Assembly (NCBI GenBank): GCA_963170055.1
Contig: CAUJGJ010000242.1
Coordinates: forward strand, 6,025,859 to 6,048,358
Direction of reading: 5' to 3'
Length of the DNA stretch: 22,500 nucleotides
Source of the DNA: Halisarca cf. caerulea
Lineage: Eukaryota; Porifera; Demospongiae; Chondrillida; Halisarcidae
Part shown: in pieces, positions 1 to 11,150 of the stretch
Layout of the letters: every line of letters starts with the position of its first letter
How positions within the stretch are numbered: position 1 is the stretch's first letter
The notes under the pieces: generated by a model
What the model was told of the DNA's origin: nothing
Database searches by the model: none
The model's input: the letters and a program-made list of their open reading frames with translations, nothing else
Translations under genes and position numbers: made by a program

Positions 1-63
1 CACGTTATCTAAAACAGCAACATGAAAAAGGTCTCCCCATGCCTTCAAAAACTGTTGTCTAAT

Positions 64-107
64 TACAGTGGAAACTGGTTTATACAAAGTCGCTTAACAA
101 GAAATAA
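64..107 (+). mobile_element. Truncated CAGTGGAAACT-type MITE end
   Basis: Positions 66-106 match the left end of the complete element at 16958-17115, from CAGTGGAAACT through GCTTAACAAGAAAT, and are preceded by TA. No right terminus is seen, so this is a fragment. Confidence 0.55.
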
Positions 108-135
108 TATTCAATTTGCTTATAATAACAAGTAA

Positions 136-311
136 CAGGCAAATTGACTATCATATCTAATCTTCTATTACCCAATTTATTTTTCAGAGAAATTATCTTC
201 AGAAATCTATATCTTATCATTATTACTCTTCTATATTACTCATTTGAAATGAATATTCTTGCCATGGATGAAAATTATTCTTGGATGCATGAATATGTAC
301 TAATTTACAAT
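136..311 (+). repeat. Duplicated 3'-flank block of the gene family (partner 8538-8698)
   Basis: The block starts near CAAATTGACTATCATATC and runs to the ATGCATGAATAT region. It matches 8538-8698 closely, including the shared TTCTTGCCATGGATGAAAA. A weaker version of its middle lies at about 12600-12690, after the intact gene. At 8538 it follows exon 2 and acts as downstream flank, but here it directly precedes mid-exon-1 sequence, which marks a recombination junction near position 311. Confidence 0.75.
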
Positions 312-1025
312 ATACATATCCATGGTGGAACACCGTATGCACCACGTCATTCGCATACCAAAATCCTGGGACCATATCTCCTTGTCAACAGCCAGACATG
401 AGTTTGTCCCCACCATCAAACACATCTATGATGGGAGCATTACTCACTTCCTTCGTGATGTTGCGAAGTTTGACTACATCCGCAAACACCATCACAGCCA
501 TTATACTACTACGCATTTGGCTGTTTTGGTCAGATAGTGATGCTGACTGAATGCAATTAAATGATGATGAACATCAGCTTAGTTATACAGCAAAACCTTG
601 CTAACCTGGCACTCAATGAGACTTTATTGTGCTGGATTTGGAGATTGTTGGATTACAGACTATCTATTAGCATATAATATGATGACTATATACTTCTGGT
701 TAGATTGGAGAGAAATAAGGCATGTGCATTGGAATAGTATACAGTGTATTATCACAAGGTGAAAGTAATGTTATGCAGCATATATTGTAATACATTTTTA
801 AATTAGTACTGTAACACTATGTCATTGATAGGAAACATGGGCAAAGACTACACCATTGAAGGTGATGTGGCCACTAATCTAAGGAAATCGGCTGATAAGT
901 GTAGATCCAGTTGAGCAAGAGTGGTCACTGTTTTGCAGAAATCTGGAACGAACAGTATCCACAGCTTCAAGCAGGAGACTCAGTTTAATGCCGAACATAA
1001 AGCGTTTTAAAACTGCATGTTGTGA
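312..1025 (+). pseudogene. Decayed member of the transthyretin-like/HExxH secreted protein family
   Basis: Two remnants align with the intact gene at 11237-12438. The exon 1 remnant (312-499) begins at the stretch encoding IHGGTPY, loses about 10 bases near 335 (a frameshift), then reads through the protease-like motif as RHEFVPTIKH, so the second His of HExxH is Pro. Its homology fades after HHHSH, before the FNEGWA segment, which appears deleted. The exon 2 remnant (832-1025) follows an AG at 830-831 and opens GNMGKDYTIEGDVAT, but has an in-frame TGA at 912-914 and a TAA near 1007. No signal peptide or transthyretin-like region remains. Upstream, 136-311 copies a gene 3' flank (also at 8538-8698), so the fragment abuts downstream DNA of another unit. 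Two stops, a frameshift and a missing 5' half make a pseudogene nearly certain. Confidence 0.85.
500..831 (+). other. Non-coding spacer between the two pseudogene remnants
   Basis: No coding signal is visible. Positions 510-620 match 9163-9240 (the GTGATGCTGACTGAATGCA block followed by TTATACAG and a CTAAC-CTGGCAC motif). Positions 1-42 match the sequence just upstream, at about 9115-9158. The two halves are contiguous at 9158 but separated here by about 465 bp. The stretch therefore comes partly from a repeated flank and partly from decayed intron. Confidence 0.5.
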
Positions 1026-1370
1026 ACAATGGACATAGATCGGTAGCTGATGCAGACATTTGCAACCAACTTATTCATTTGCTATATACTCATTAAGTAC
1101 CAAATAATTTTATATCATTGCAATTGCTAAAACATAATATTAAAAATTGTCCAGGCCAAACATTACCTAGCTAGACAATTTTAAAAAAAATGCACCAAAT
1201 GTACTGAGTAATGCCAAAATACTTATCAAGTTTACAATAGTTCCCTTGAATGCAATATTCTATACATCCCAGGCAAACAACATGCACCACCCAATTGGCC
1301 AGAGTCAGCCCATATGCTAATATTATGCAGGTACGTATTGGTGCATATATAAAGGGGAGCATGTCAGGAC

Positions 1371-1519
1371 TACAGTGAAACCTGTCTATGAAGACCACAG
1401 TAGGCTGGCTCATTGTCCACTTCAATTGTACTAATGCACCTCTGTATAAGGACCACCTGTCTACAGAGACCACAATTATTTGGTCCCTTGAATGGTTACT
1501 AAAGACAGGTTTTACTATA
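1371..1519. mobile_element. Small Tc1/mariner-like MITE with CAGTGAAACCTGTCT termini
   Basis: The left end CAGTGAAACCTGTCTAT starts at 1373. The right end at 1517, read in reverse complement, is TAGTAAAACCTGTCTTTA, so the terminal inverted repeats match over about 16 of 18 positions. TA dinucleotides flank both ends (1371-1372 and 1518-1519), the target duplication typical of Tc1/mariner elements. The interior is about 145 bp and non-coding. Confidence 0.65.
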
Positions 1520-1886
1520 GACTACTTATAGTTTGACTGCTGGTTATAAACCACCAATGCGGTGGGATACACCCACTACCGCGCTTTCCCCCGCTGGTTA
1601 TTCTAAGTTACCTAGTTTGCTTCAAAGTCACTTCAAAGAAAACTCACAATCAACACGATATAAGCGTACTCTATTTCGTACTCGAATTCGAACAGACAGT
1701 TGTCAAAGCTAGCGCACAGCCACCATTTTTGAACTGTCGACACGACAGCCATCGTGACGGACACGCGCACATCCCATATATGGCCTCGCTCTTGCGCAAG
1801 AGAAATTTCGAGCACAATCTACGAAATAAATGTAGTGGCGAAGTGGTCTGTGATTTGAACAGGAAATTGACGGAGTTGCACGGATC
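1520..1886 (+). other. Upstream region of the proline-rich gene
   Basis: This is GC-richer and CpG-richer than its surroundings. It contains a short hairpin near 1559-1582 (GCGGTGGG paired with CCCACTACCGC) and several CG-containing words at 1730-1810. No TATA box is evident. It may be a CpG-type promoter or 5' UTR for the gene at 1887, but only position and composition suggest this. Confidence 0.3.
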
Positions 1887-3828
1887 ATGTCCAATCAGTG
1901 GTCTTATTCCGATGGCTATCGCTTTTTCGGAGTTTATAGAGAATTCAGCCGATTGTCTAATGAATCTGAGCCACCGCCAAAACGTTTGCTTACAGAGAAT
2001 GATCAAGACGCTACAGTACCACCGCCGCCTGTGAGTCGTGAAGTCACTACAGTACAACCACCGCCTATGAGTCAACCGCCGCCTGTTGGCCAGCAAGGAG
2101 CCATAATACAACCGCCACCTGTGAGTCAGCAAGGAACTACAGTACAACCGCCGCCTGTGAGCCAGCAAGGAACTGCAGTACAACCACCGCCTGTGAGTCA
2201 GCAAGGAACTGCAGTACAACCACCGCCTGTGAGTCAGCAAGGAACTACAGTACAACTGCCGCCAGTGAGTCAGCAAGGAACTACAGTACATCTGCTAGTT
2301 CTGAGTCAACAAGGAGCTACAGTACAACCACTGCTTTTGGGTAGTCAAGGAGAATCTAATGCAGGACATTAACTATTTCTGCGTCATGAAAATAGTCAGC
2401 AGGGAATCACCAGACCCCAACTGACTTCATTTCAGACAATGCGCCAACCACATCCGAGTGAGGAGTGCCATCCAATTCCAAGGCAACAGCCCACAAGAAT
2501 GGAATTCCCAGTCCCATTTGAGCATATGCTCATTGAAAGTCAATCCCACCAGCCATGTAGCGCACCGATGACACCCTCAGAGTCAATAGATACATCAAGT
2601 GTCATCAGCTCAGAACCAAAATCACCTGTTAGTGGCTCTATGGTGTCACATATGCCTCTTAGTGACTCTGCATGGATTCACGGTAAAAAGGGATTCCTTG
2701 AAAATCCGAGAAAATTTACAAGAGGAAAGAGCCCTGCTAAAAAGCGATCTATGGTATTGCCATCTATAACGACTATTCGTCAGCAGCTAAAGTTGTACAT
2801 TTCTGCTGATACCCACCAGCACGTGTCACCACAAATACAATCACGTCTGTCTCCTGCATCCCAAGGGCCTTCCCCTTCTTTGTCTGGAATAGTTTTGCCC
2901 AGGAATGTGACTGACAAGGTTAGTACATGCATACTGATCGATGTATGCTGGATGTAGATCATGATTGGCTATATCTATTGTTTTTATAGGCTCTTAATTT
3001 ATATTTGCATCCTTAGCTTGTGTTTACTGTGTTATTAGCATGTATAAGACGTTCACGCATGCATGAATGTACATTTTATGCCTCCATTCAGGCCCCGGGG
3101 GATTGCTTATGGGAAGATGTGTGCCATTTCATTGATCCTTTTCTCAATATCTATGAAGACTACCATATCAGAGAACTAATGGAGAAGTCTCGATCTTTGC
3201 CATTTCAGCTTCAGTACAGGTTGTTGTCACCTGATTTTCTAGGATTACTTGTGAGTGAGTGGCGGACATTCCCAGATGTGCGTTTATGATTCAAGATAAC
3301 AATGAGCGATCCATACAATCATTTGTTCACAATGTCAACTTGATAGCTGTAAATGTTGTAAAAAATGAAACTGATGGTGCAAAACAGTTTCGAGTTATTT
3401 CCGAGCCAGTAGTGTACCCTCTCACCAAAAATTGTCTGTCTGATGAAGCAGTTGTGAAGAGTAACCCAGAGGTGAACTTTTGTGAAGTACTGGACGCTCA
3501 CAGACAGGTGAAAATCTTGCTCGAAGTGAAGGGTACTAATACATACCCATACCGTTTGATTAATGGTGAGCCCATGATCTCGCAATTACTACAACAGGTG
3601 GCCTTGTCCCGTGTGTCCAAATTGTGGAAAGGGACTATTCTAGCTGGGTTGGCTACACATGGCGAGTGGAATCTGTTTGTTATTTCAGACTGTTCTTTCC
3701 AAGACAAGGGAGATCTGAAGCTAAGAGTAGGAAAATATTACCGCCTTGCTATCCCTACAGAGTGTTGTGAAGTTTATATTAGTGATTTGGTTTCTTTCAT
3801 CTCTTCCTATCTTCTCAATCCTGCATAA
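1887..3828 (+). pseudogene. Proline-rich repeat protein with a possible PD-(D/E)XK-like C-terminal domain; interrupted reading frame
   Basis: A two-exon model fits. Exon 1 is 1887-2918, ending AAG before the donor GTTAGT. Exon 2 is 3092-3828, after the acceptor TCCATTCAG. The intron is phase 0 and 173 bp. The N-terminal half holds about eight 12-residue repeats of the type VSQQGTTVQPPP, then a Ser/Pro/Lys-rich stretch, so it is probably disordered. The C-terminal half has CEVLD, then a hydrophobic strand ending LLEVKG, then SQLLQQVALS. This resembles the D...ExK...Q pattern of PD-(D/E)XK nucleases, but by eye only. Two lesions break it: an in-frame TAA at 2370-2372, with coding character on both sides in the same frame, and a single-base shift near 3285, where frame 3092-3289 hands over to frame 3259-3828. 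It could be a young pseudogene, an allele, or a gene with two assembly errors. The product is not recognised. Confidence 0.5.
2026..2350 (+). repeat. 36-bp coding minisatellite (12-residue SQQG/PPP repeat)
   Basis: About eight units of roughly 36 bp, each built on GTGAGTCAGCAAGGAACTAC followed by AGTACAACC and a CCGCCGCCT-type word. Central units are almost identical, while the first and last units diverge. The unit length is a multiple of three, so copy-number change keeps the frame. The repeat gives a misleading open frame on the minus strand. Confidence 0.85.
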
Positions 3829-3934
3829 CGAATTTGTTTGGCAACACTTTTCTGTGCAGGGTGTTTTGTGCGTGTCATAGCTGCACCTTGTTCATGTAAA
3901 AAATATATTGGTAGAGGACATTATGTTTGTGTAC
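3829..3934 (+). other. Short region after the broken gene
   Basis: No coding sequence and no clear AATAAA between the stop at 3828 and the retrotransposon tail. A candidate 3' UTR by position only. Confidence 0.25.
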
Positions 3935-4208
3935 TATTTATATTATTATTACACGGGAGGTTGCCCCATCAGCCAAGGCTGGTATTAACAGGGAACCACA
4001 AATTCAAGTAAAAGAAAATAATAATAGATTTAAGATTGGGAAGTGGTTATAATAAATATTACTCAATTAGGTGGAATTTGAGAAAAAGAAGAAAAATACA
4101 AAAGTGCATGATGGTGAAAAATAGGGTGAATTATGGTATTAATCAAATACTAGCAAGGGAAAAGAAAAAAATGATAAGACATATAACATGATTATCTATG
4201 AATACAAC
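3935..4208 (-). mobile_element. 3' UTR and tail of a non-LTR retrotransposon
   Basis: Read on the minus strand, this follows the stop of the reverse-transcriptase remnant, passes a T-rich stretch, and ends with GGCTGATGGGGCAACCTCCC and an ATAATAATATAA tail. A GGGGCAACCTCCC-type terminus plus a simple (TAA)-like tail is typical of CR1/L2-related LINEs. The subfamily is not certain. Confidence 0.6.
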
Positions 4209-4991
4209 CTATACAAAATAATTAAGAAAAACACGTCCATGTAACATACGAGCAGCTTGTATTAACGAATTCCAATCTTGGCCTCCCAAACTGACAAATG
4301 ATTTAGCACCCTGATTTGTCTTAAAAGTAGGTAGATAAAAATCATGTGGCCTCCATGCACTCCGATAATTAAGCTGTTGATTTGTCTTAAACATTTGTGA
4401 TAGATAAACTGGTGCTTCACCTGCATGATGTGCATCTCCTGACTACCTTCAATCTCATATCTTGCGCCTGATTGCCAGATTGGTCCAAGTTAGGCGTTTT
4501 CTCAATAGGTCTGAGGGAGACCTTCGGTCAGCGTTCAAAATCAATCTCATTCCCATCTTTTGAATACGATCAAGTTTAAGACTGTCACTTTTGTTGCACT
4601 TTGACCAGACCACACAACAATAGTCAAGATGCGGTTGAACCAGAGACAGATACAATGTTTTCTTAATGGCCAGTGGGAGACACTTACTAATCTTAGCAAT
4701 AACTGACAAGGTAGATATACATTTCTTTCTTACTGACTGAATGTGATCTTTCCAGCTCAGTTGACTATCCAATATCACACCCTAATATACTTGAAGGTAT
4801 CACACATAGACAAGGGTCTGCCTAAAACATTGAACTGCAAGTGTTGGGATTCAGTTTGCCGCCCCTTTCTTGAACAAAACATCCATTTTGTTTTTTCGGT
4901 ATTAATGTTGAGTCACATTGATAATAGATGGATATCTTCATTTAACTCAGCTTCCAACCAAGATGCGACCTTGGTAGCATACATTGAATAA
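4209..4991 (-). pseudogene. LINE reverse transcriptase, C-terminal part, degenerate
   Basis: The minus-strand translation shows the end of a non-LTR reverse transcriptase. In order: a TEKTKWMF segment (after an internal stop), DTFKYIRV, a frameshift near 4780, then LDSQLSWKDHI, SLVQPHLDYCCVVWSK, LDRIQKMGMRLIL, two stops around 4455, PVYLSQMFKTNQ, and finally SFVSLGGQDWNSLIQAAR before the stop at 4209. The order FKYLGV-like, WKDHI, LDYC..VW and GA..WN matches jockey/CR1-type LINE ORF2. The catalytic palm, the endonuclease and ORF1 are absent, so this is a 5'-truncated, inactive copy, as is usual for LINEs. It lies tail-to-tail with the broken gene at 1887-3828. Confidence 0.85.
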
Positions 4992-5118
4992 GTTTTTGCA
5001 AATACTAATTATGAAACATAACAATACTTATATAGCCTACATATAAACACTCATCATGGGAGGATAGAAATATTACACTAACCATGCACGATAATCTAAA
5101 AAACAAAACATTGCTGTT
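4992..5118. other. No feature seen
   Basis: AT-rich spacer between the LINE remnant and the open frame at 5119. No repeat partner or coding signal was recognised. Confidence 0.3.
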
Positions 5119-5415
5119 TTGACAATATGTTATAAGGCCTTTCTAGGGATTCCACCCTCATCCGTAGCACTGGGCAGTAGCTGTAACAGATGTTCCTTGG
5201 AGAATCAACCTCCCATCATGGGATTGCATGGTCAAGGAAAATCTGAAACAGCTAGATGGGTTCAAACAGATGTCTTCACCAAATACCTATACAGTGATGC
5301 CAAGTACTACATGTATCATGGGCGGAGTTGGGGGAAAGGCACATTTATTTGTCCAGGCCAATTATGTCAAGAGAATTTGACAGATGGTGAACTGTATCAA
5401 AATATTGTGCATTAG
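5119..5415 (+). CDS. Unassigned open frame with a P-loop-like motif; possible exon or gene fragment
   Basis: An open frame of 98 codons with no ATG before its internal Met, so if real it is an internal exon or a fragment rather than a whole gene. A splice acceptor is plausible at GCCTTTCTAG (about 5143-5152). The translation has a Cys pair (CNRC), then MGLHGQGKSETARW, where GLHGQGKS fits the Walker A pattern GxxxxGK[ST], then an aromatic-rich stretch (YYMYHGRSWGKG) and two more Cys. It ends next to an AT microsatellite that may truncate it. I do not recognise the family. A decayed transposon or NTPase exon are both possible. Confidence 0.3.
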   Translation: MTICYKAFLGIPPSSVALGSSCNRCSLENQPPIMGLHGQGKSETARWVQTDVFTKYLYSDAKYYMYHGRSWGKGTFICPGQLCQENLTDGELYQNIVH

Positions 5416-5430
5416 GACTTAAATTATCCT

Positions 5431-5433
<3 letters not shown>

Positions 5434-5509
<76 letters not shown>
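5434..5509. repeat. (AT)n microsatellite
   Basis: About 75 bp of uninterrupted alternating A and T. Confidence 0.95.
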
Positions 5510-5514
<5 letters not shown>

Positions 5515-5602
5515 TTAAATCATTATTATTTTAGCAGCAAGAAAGCAAAAGGAAAAAAACAACAAAAAAGACATCACATAATAATATAATTCACACAGTA
5601 CA

Positions 5603-6601
<999 letters not shown>

Positions 6602-6617
6602 TATATATATATATATA

Positions 6618-7430
6618 AAGTGTAAATGTTTCTGAATCAAGCTCAACTCATGCAACAACCAACTCAATTGTAGCATTGAACTTCAATGGCAACTATAGTA
6701 TACTCTTAGACTAACACAACATATACATACATATTAAGGTACATTGTGAAATATGTATCCACCACAATTAAGCATGTATCTTTCCATCTGATGAAACCAT
6801 GTGACATGAACGAAGACCATATGATTCCCAGCTTTGAAGCTTCATAGATTTTAAAGCAACACTTAGTCTTTCATCATCTATATAGCAATCCAAGGACAAT
6901 ACTTCTGCAACCAGGAACAATCAAAATCCGGGATCATTCTTCCCAGACACAGTTTTGGGAAAGACAACATTATATAGTTTGCTAGTTGTTTTATTGCTAA
7001 TTATAGTATACGTATATTAGAAACACTGTGCACATTTTTCCTCACACTAGTGCCAGTATCATCACATTGTGCTTGAAGAGGCCATTTTGAAATGTTGAAC
7101 TGCAGCTATGCAAAAGTAACAGGGAACAGTGCATATCGAAATGCATAACATGAAGCTATTATTAATTATGAATAAAATTGCTCAAGCTACTACTTACATG
7201 AATGCATCCTATTTAAATGATATGCTGTTCATAAGGCTATTGCGCACACGCACTCATGTACGTCCCTGATGTATGTATGGATAACACCCACACAGATGTA
7301 CATGCACACCACTTGCATGCATGTGATAATGAGAATGTCATGTGAAATGTACTTGCATGCTATGTAACATGCATACATCTATGTGTATACGTGTACATCT
7401 TCATCTTTGTCTATGTCTAGTATAGTGATG
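6618..7430. other. Gene-free spacer
   Basis: No coding frame, RNA gene or terminal-repeat element was recognised. Near its end (7340-7400), AATGTCATGTGAAATGTACTTGCATGC matches the block after the TG tract (7888-7920), so part of the microsatellite flank is itself duplicated. Confidence 0.35.
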
Positions 7431-7834
<404 letters not shown>

Positions 7835-7835
<1 letters not shown>

Positions 7836-8110
7836 ATGAGTTTCACGATTCATCTTATTATAACAGATTTGGAATGTACTGTTATAGTGCATGTGAAATG
7901 TACTTGCATACTACGTATGTAACATGTATACGTCTATATCTTCATTTATGTCTGCATCGATCTATACACATCATGCAGCATCTTCATCCATGTCTATGTC
8001 TACGTATATGTCTATGCCTATAAATCTTGTTACTTTGATATTGGTAACACTGCCCAGGCCCTATCAATGACATCCCATACCCGATACAATTAAGCAATTT
8101 GAAAGGAAAT
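7835..8110 (+). repeat. Duplicated microsatellite 3' flank with degenerate (ATGTCT)n (partner 9433-9770)
   Basis: GAGTTTCACGATTCATCT opens the block. It then carries ATGTGAAATGTA, a degenerate hexamer run around 7930-8030, CTTGTTAC, and finally ACAATTAAGCAATTTGAAAG. The same order occurs at 9433-9770. Confidence 0.75.
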
Positions 8111-8202
8111 CACAACTTACATATCATAGCACTCAAAAATATCAAAAATTAATCCCAAAATAAAATGCAGCACTGGTATTTATATTCTTTTACTGATGAC
8201 AG

Positions 8203-8444
8203 GAAACAAGGGTACAGACTACACCATTGAAGGCAATGTGGCCACTGCTCTGAGGAGACTGGCTAAGAAGTGTGGATCCAGCAGAGGAAGAATCATTATG
8301 GTCAATGTCTTGAAAAAAGTTGGACCGTATAGTATCCACAGTTTCCAGGAGTTCAATGCCAAACATCAACAGTTTTACAACTGTTACAGTTTAAGCTGTT
8401 ACAGTAAAACTCTGGTCAAACTACGTAAAGAATTGAATGTATAA
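8203..8444 (+). pseudogene. Orphan exon 2 of the transthyretin-like/HExxH family
   Basis: Preceded by the family's own splice acceptor (TTTTACTGATGACAG ending 8202), the frame reads GNKGTDYTIEGNVAT, then RRLAKKCGSSRGR, FQEFNAKHQQFYNC, closely matching exon 2 of the genes at 11237 and 18436. The frame is intact and runs on for 20 residues past the usual end (YSLSCYSKTLVKLRKELNV), because the normal TAA after the final Cys is changed. No exon 1 homology is visible between 6618 and 8195, where the microsatellite block sits instead. It is probably a relic of a unit whose 5' part was lost. Use as an exon by a more distant 5' exon cannot be excluded. Confidence 0.75.
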
Positions 8445-9274
8445 TAGTTTACATTCAATTTGGCTCAAGTCAATAGATTGATCTACCAACTGATACCTAT
8501 AGCTATACTCAGAGAAGCTCTCAAAACATTTAAACAGACAAATTGACTATCATATCTAATCTTCCATTACCCAATTCATTTTTCAGAGAAATTATCATTT
8601 ATATATCTTATCATTATTACTCATTTGAAATGAATATTCTTGCCATGGATGAAAATTACTCTTTGATGCATGAATATATACTAATTTGAAATTATACATA
8701 TAACATTAGGATAGCATTTTAGATCCAATAAAAAATTCACAATATAACAAAATGAATATACTTATTATTATGTGGTTAGTATTATTCTACAGTTACTGTA
8801 CAGTTACAGTTACTGTAACTGTATAAAGTGCTTGCATATAATACATGTGTTTGTCAGCTGTTGCAATAATAATAAATATAATATTTTCAACACACAGTAT
8901 ATCATGGAGTACAGCTGTACTGTAGTAGTAAAGTAATGATGTGACAATTATCCTTCTTGCATTAATTTTCAAATATAGTTGTTATTTAGATTTTATAATC
9001 AGCTGCATGGGAAGTGGTTCAGTTGGCATCAAGTTGTCAATAAAATCCATCACTACAGTAACTAGTACGGTAATTAGTAAAAGCCACTACGTACACATTT
9101 TAAATTATTCTGCACGTAATCAAAAACAGCAACAGGAAAAAGGTCTCCCCATGTATTTCGCTGTTTTGAAAAGTGATGCTGACTGAATGCATTGAAATGA
9201 TGAGGAACATCTGCCTAGTTATACAGTGGAACCTCTCTAACTTGACACATGAGGTTGTCGGATATAGACTGACT
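8445..9274. other. Downstream flank of the orphan exon, non-coding
   Basis: Contains the shared 3'-flank block (8538-8698), an AATAAA at about 8728-8733, a perfect 12-bp-arm palindrome (8799-8823), and a block at 9110-9240 shared with 1-42 and 510-620. No gene is seen. Confidence 0.5.
8799..8823. repeat. Perfect 25-bp palindrome built on CAGTTAC
   Basis: TACAGTTACAGT, one T, then ACTGTAACTGTA: 12-bp arms with a single-base spacer, preceded by another ACAGTTACTGTA. Confidence 0.85.
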
Positions 9275-9279
9275 TGTGT

Positions 9280-9340
<61 letters not shown>

Positions 9341-9359
9341 TGTGTGTACGTGTGTGTGC

Positions 9360-9416
<57 letters not shown>

Positions 9417-9432
9417 TGTGTGTGTGTGTGTT
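9275..9432 (+). repeat. (TG)n microsatellite, second copy
   Basis: About 158 bp of TG repeat with a few TATG, TACG and GCTTG interruptions. Its right flank duplicates that of the tract at 7431-7834. Confidence 0.97.
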
Positions 9433-9770
9433 TGGTTGAGTTTCACGATCTTTACGATTCATCTCATTATAGCAGATTCAATTTGGAATGCACTGTTATA
9501 ATCATATTATACAGAATGTTATGTGAAATGTATACCTGCTTACTTTGTAACATGTATAATATTTCTATGTCTTCATTTATGTCTATATCTGCATCTACGT
9601 CTTCATCCATGTCTATGTTTACGTCTATGTCTATGTCAACCTCTTCATTTATGTGTACGTCTATGTCTACAAGTCTTGTTACCTCATTTGATATTGGCAC
9701 CACCTGGCTCTGTTACGGCTCTGTGAATGCAATCCCACACTCAATACAATTAAGCAATTTGAAAGGAAAA
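9433..9770 (+). repeat. Duplicated microsatellite flank with degenerate (ATGTCT)n hexamers
   Basis: Partner of 7835-8110. The hexamer run at about 9556-9680 gives a low-complexity Met/Ser/Thr frame on + and Asp/Ile on -, neither of which looks like a real gene. Confidence 0.75.
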
Positions 9771-9872
9771 TTAATGAAGCCTCACACATGAAACATCAAA
9801 TGCGTCCAAAAATATTGTCCATGTACAACCATTCGTTGTGATACTTTTTACCCCTGATTTTATTTTGTACAT

Positions 9873-11150
9873 TCACACACACTGGCAACATATATGCACA
9901 CAGGACCATGCACATGCAAAACATACACATATGCATGTATGCATACACTCATGCACACAGGCACACTAGTACACACAAGTATACTACACATGCATGTAGT
10001 ACATACTGATGTTACCATCCACAGACTACAAGCCAGAAAACAAACATTTCTTCTGCAGATAAACTATAGCTGCCTGCAAAGTCACTGTATGTCTATTATT
10101 GCATCCTCTATTATTATAATTATGATCAGATAGTCCTTAGGGTATACAATTTGCAATTAATACATCAGCCAATAATTGAAAACATGTACAGATAATTGTT
10201 TTATCCCTTATAAATTGATTCACTTATTCAATGTCATGGATTCTACCGACACAGTGAAACTGCCAGAATAAGGACACCATTGGGACCACAGTGAGCTGTC
10301 CTGTACAGTGAAACTTCTAGAATAAGGACTCCATTGGGATTACAGTAAGCTGTCCTGTATGGCTGAAGGTGTCAATTATTTCAGAGGGTTTGAATGGATA
10401 TAATCAATGGATAACAAGTGGGATTAAGGGATGGTATCCTGTTGAAGGAAATGGATGTATTTCAGAGACATTCTTTATCAGAGGCTCCACTGTACGCCCA
10501 CATGCATCGAAGAAAATAGATTTGTCAGAGTGGAGTATACTCACTCAATTTTACACTTTAAATACTGTACAACCTCCTAAAGCAGGACTCAAGCCATGTT
10601 GCACAATCGTCGACTACCTTTGTGACCAATTTTAGGAAGCCAGTGTGGGTGCATACCAATTGCAACCAATCACAACCCTGGCTACGTATGGTCAATATCA
10701 TACTATAGCATGCAATGTTCTTAGTTCAAAGTAAATAAATACCACAGTCAGTCATTAAAACATGCAGGGAACAGAAACAGGAGGTATAAGTCATCACATG
10801 TATAAGTGGACATTTATAGCATGTCAAGCTCTATAATACACTTTTGCTGTATTACACAGTACACACAGTACACAAGAATGAGCAATATGGTGGGTGTAGG
10901 AAAATTAGTAGCTATAGGAAGAAGGGGCAGACGTGTAGGAAATACACAGTCCAAAACATACATTGTTAACTTGATTCACTCCGATAACGGTGCAAAAATT
11001 CAGCAGCAGGCCGGGACTTCATAAAGGCCTAGTGCATGAACTGCTTTTGAGCCAGTGTAATAGCTGCTATGATGTCAGTAAATATATGTACATCACCTTG
11101 CAGCCCCTGAAGAAGCCAGGATTAATCTTCATGGGTATGAACTTCCGATG
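9873..11150 (+). repeat. Long upstream block of gene 11237, duplicated at 17213-18360
   Basis: The two blocks are collinear. Both start with CACACACTGGCAACAT, then ATGCACACAG-rich words, CATTTCTTCTGCAGATA, TTATAATTATGATCAG, a CAGTGAAA-type element, CCTCCTAAAGCAGGACTCAAG, CAGTCATTAAA, and the promoter-proximal module. The short open frames inside (for example 10369-10635) are not conserved as coding sequence between the copies. The block travels with the gene, so duplication involved whole units of about 2.6-2.8 kb. Confidence 0.8.
10250..10494. mobile_element. CAGTGAAAC-type MITE with an internally doubled left end
   Basis: The left end CAGTGAAACTGCCAGAATAAGG (about 10252) and the right end, CAGTGGAGCCTCTGATAAAG in reverse complement (ending 10492 before TA), form imperfect inverted repeats. 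The first 50 bp recur at 10306-10360 (CAGTGAAACTTCTAGAATAAG), so the left end was duplicated here. The ortholog at 17595-17754 lacks the second copy. Confidence 0.55.

Noticed and set aside
1142..1182. Short inverted pair AAAATTGTC / GACAATTTT
   Set aside because: Nine-bp AT-rich arms are expected by chance here, and no target duplication or repeat partner was found.
1671..2291. 206-codon minus-strand frame over the proline-rich region
   Set aside because: It is the antisense reading of the 36-bp repeat. The plus strand has matching splice sites and continues into a non-repetitive domain.
3251..3275. Micro-intron GTGAGT...CCCAG joining the two frames of the broken gene
   Set aside because: At 25 bp it is too short for a normal spliceosomal intron, and joining at those sites does not restore the frame. 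A one-base shift near 3285 explains the data better.
9467..9703. Asp/Ile-rich minus-strand frame and the Met/Ser/Thr plus-strand frame
   Set aside because: Both are translations of the degenerate ATGTCT hexamer run, whose paralogous copy at 7930-8030 is not open in the same way.
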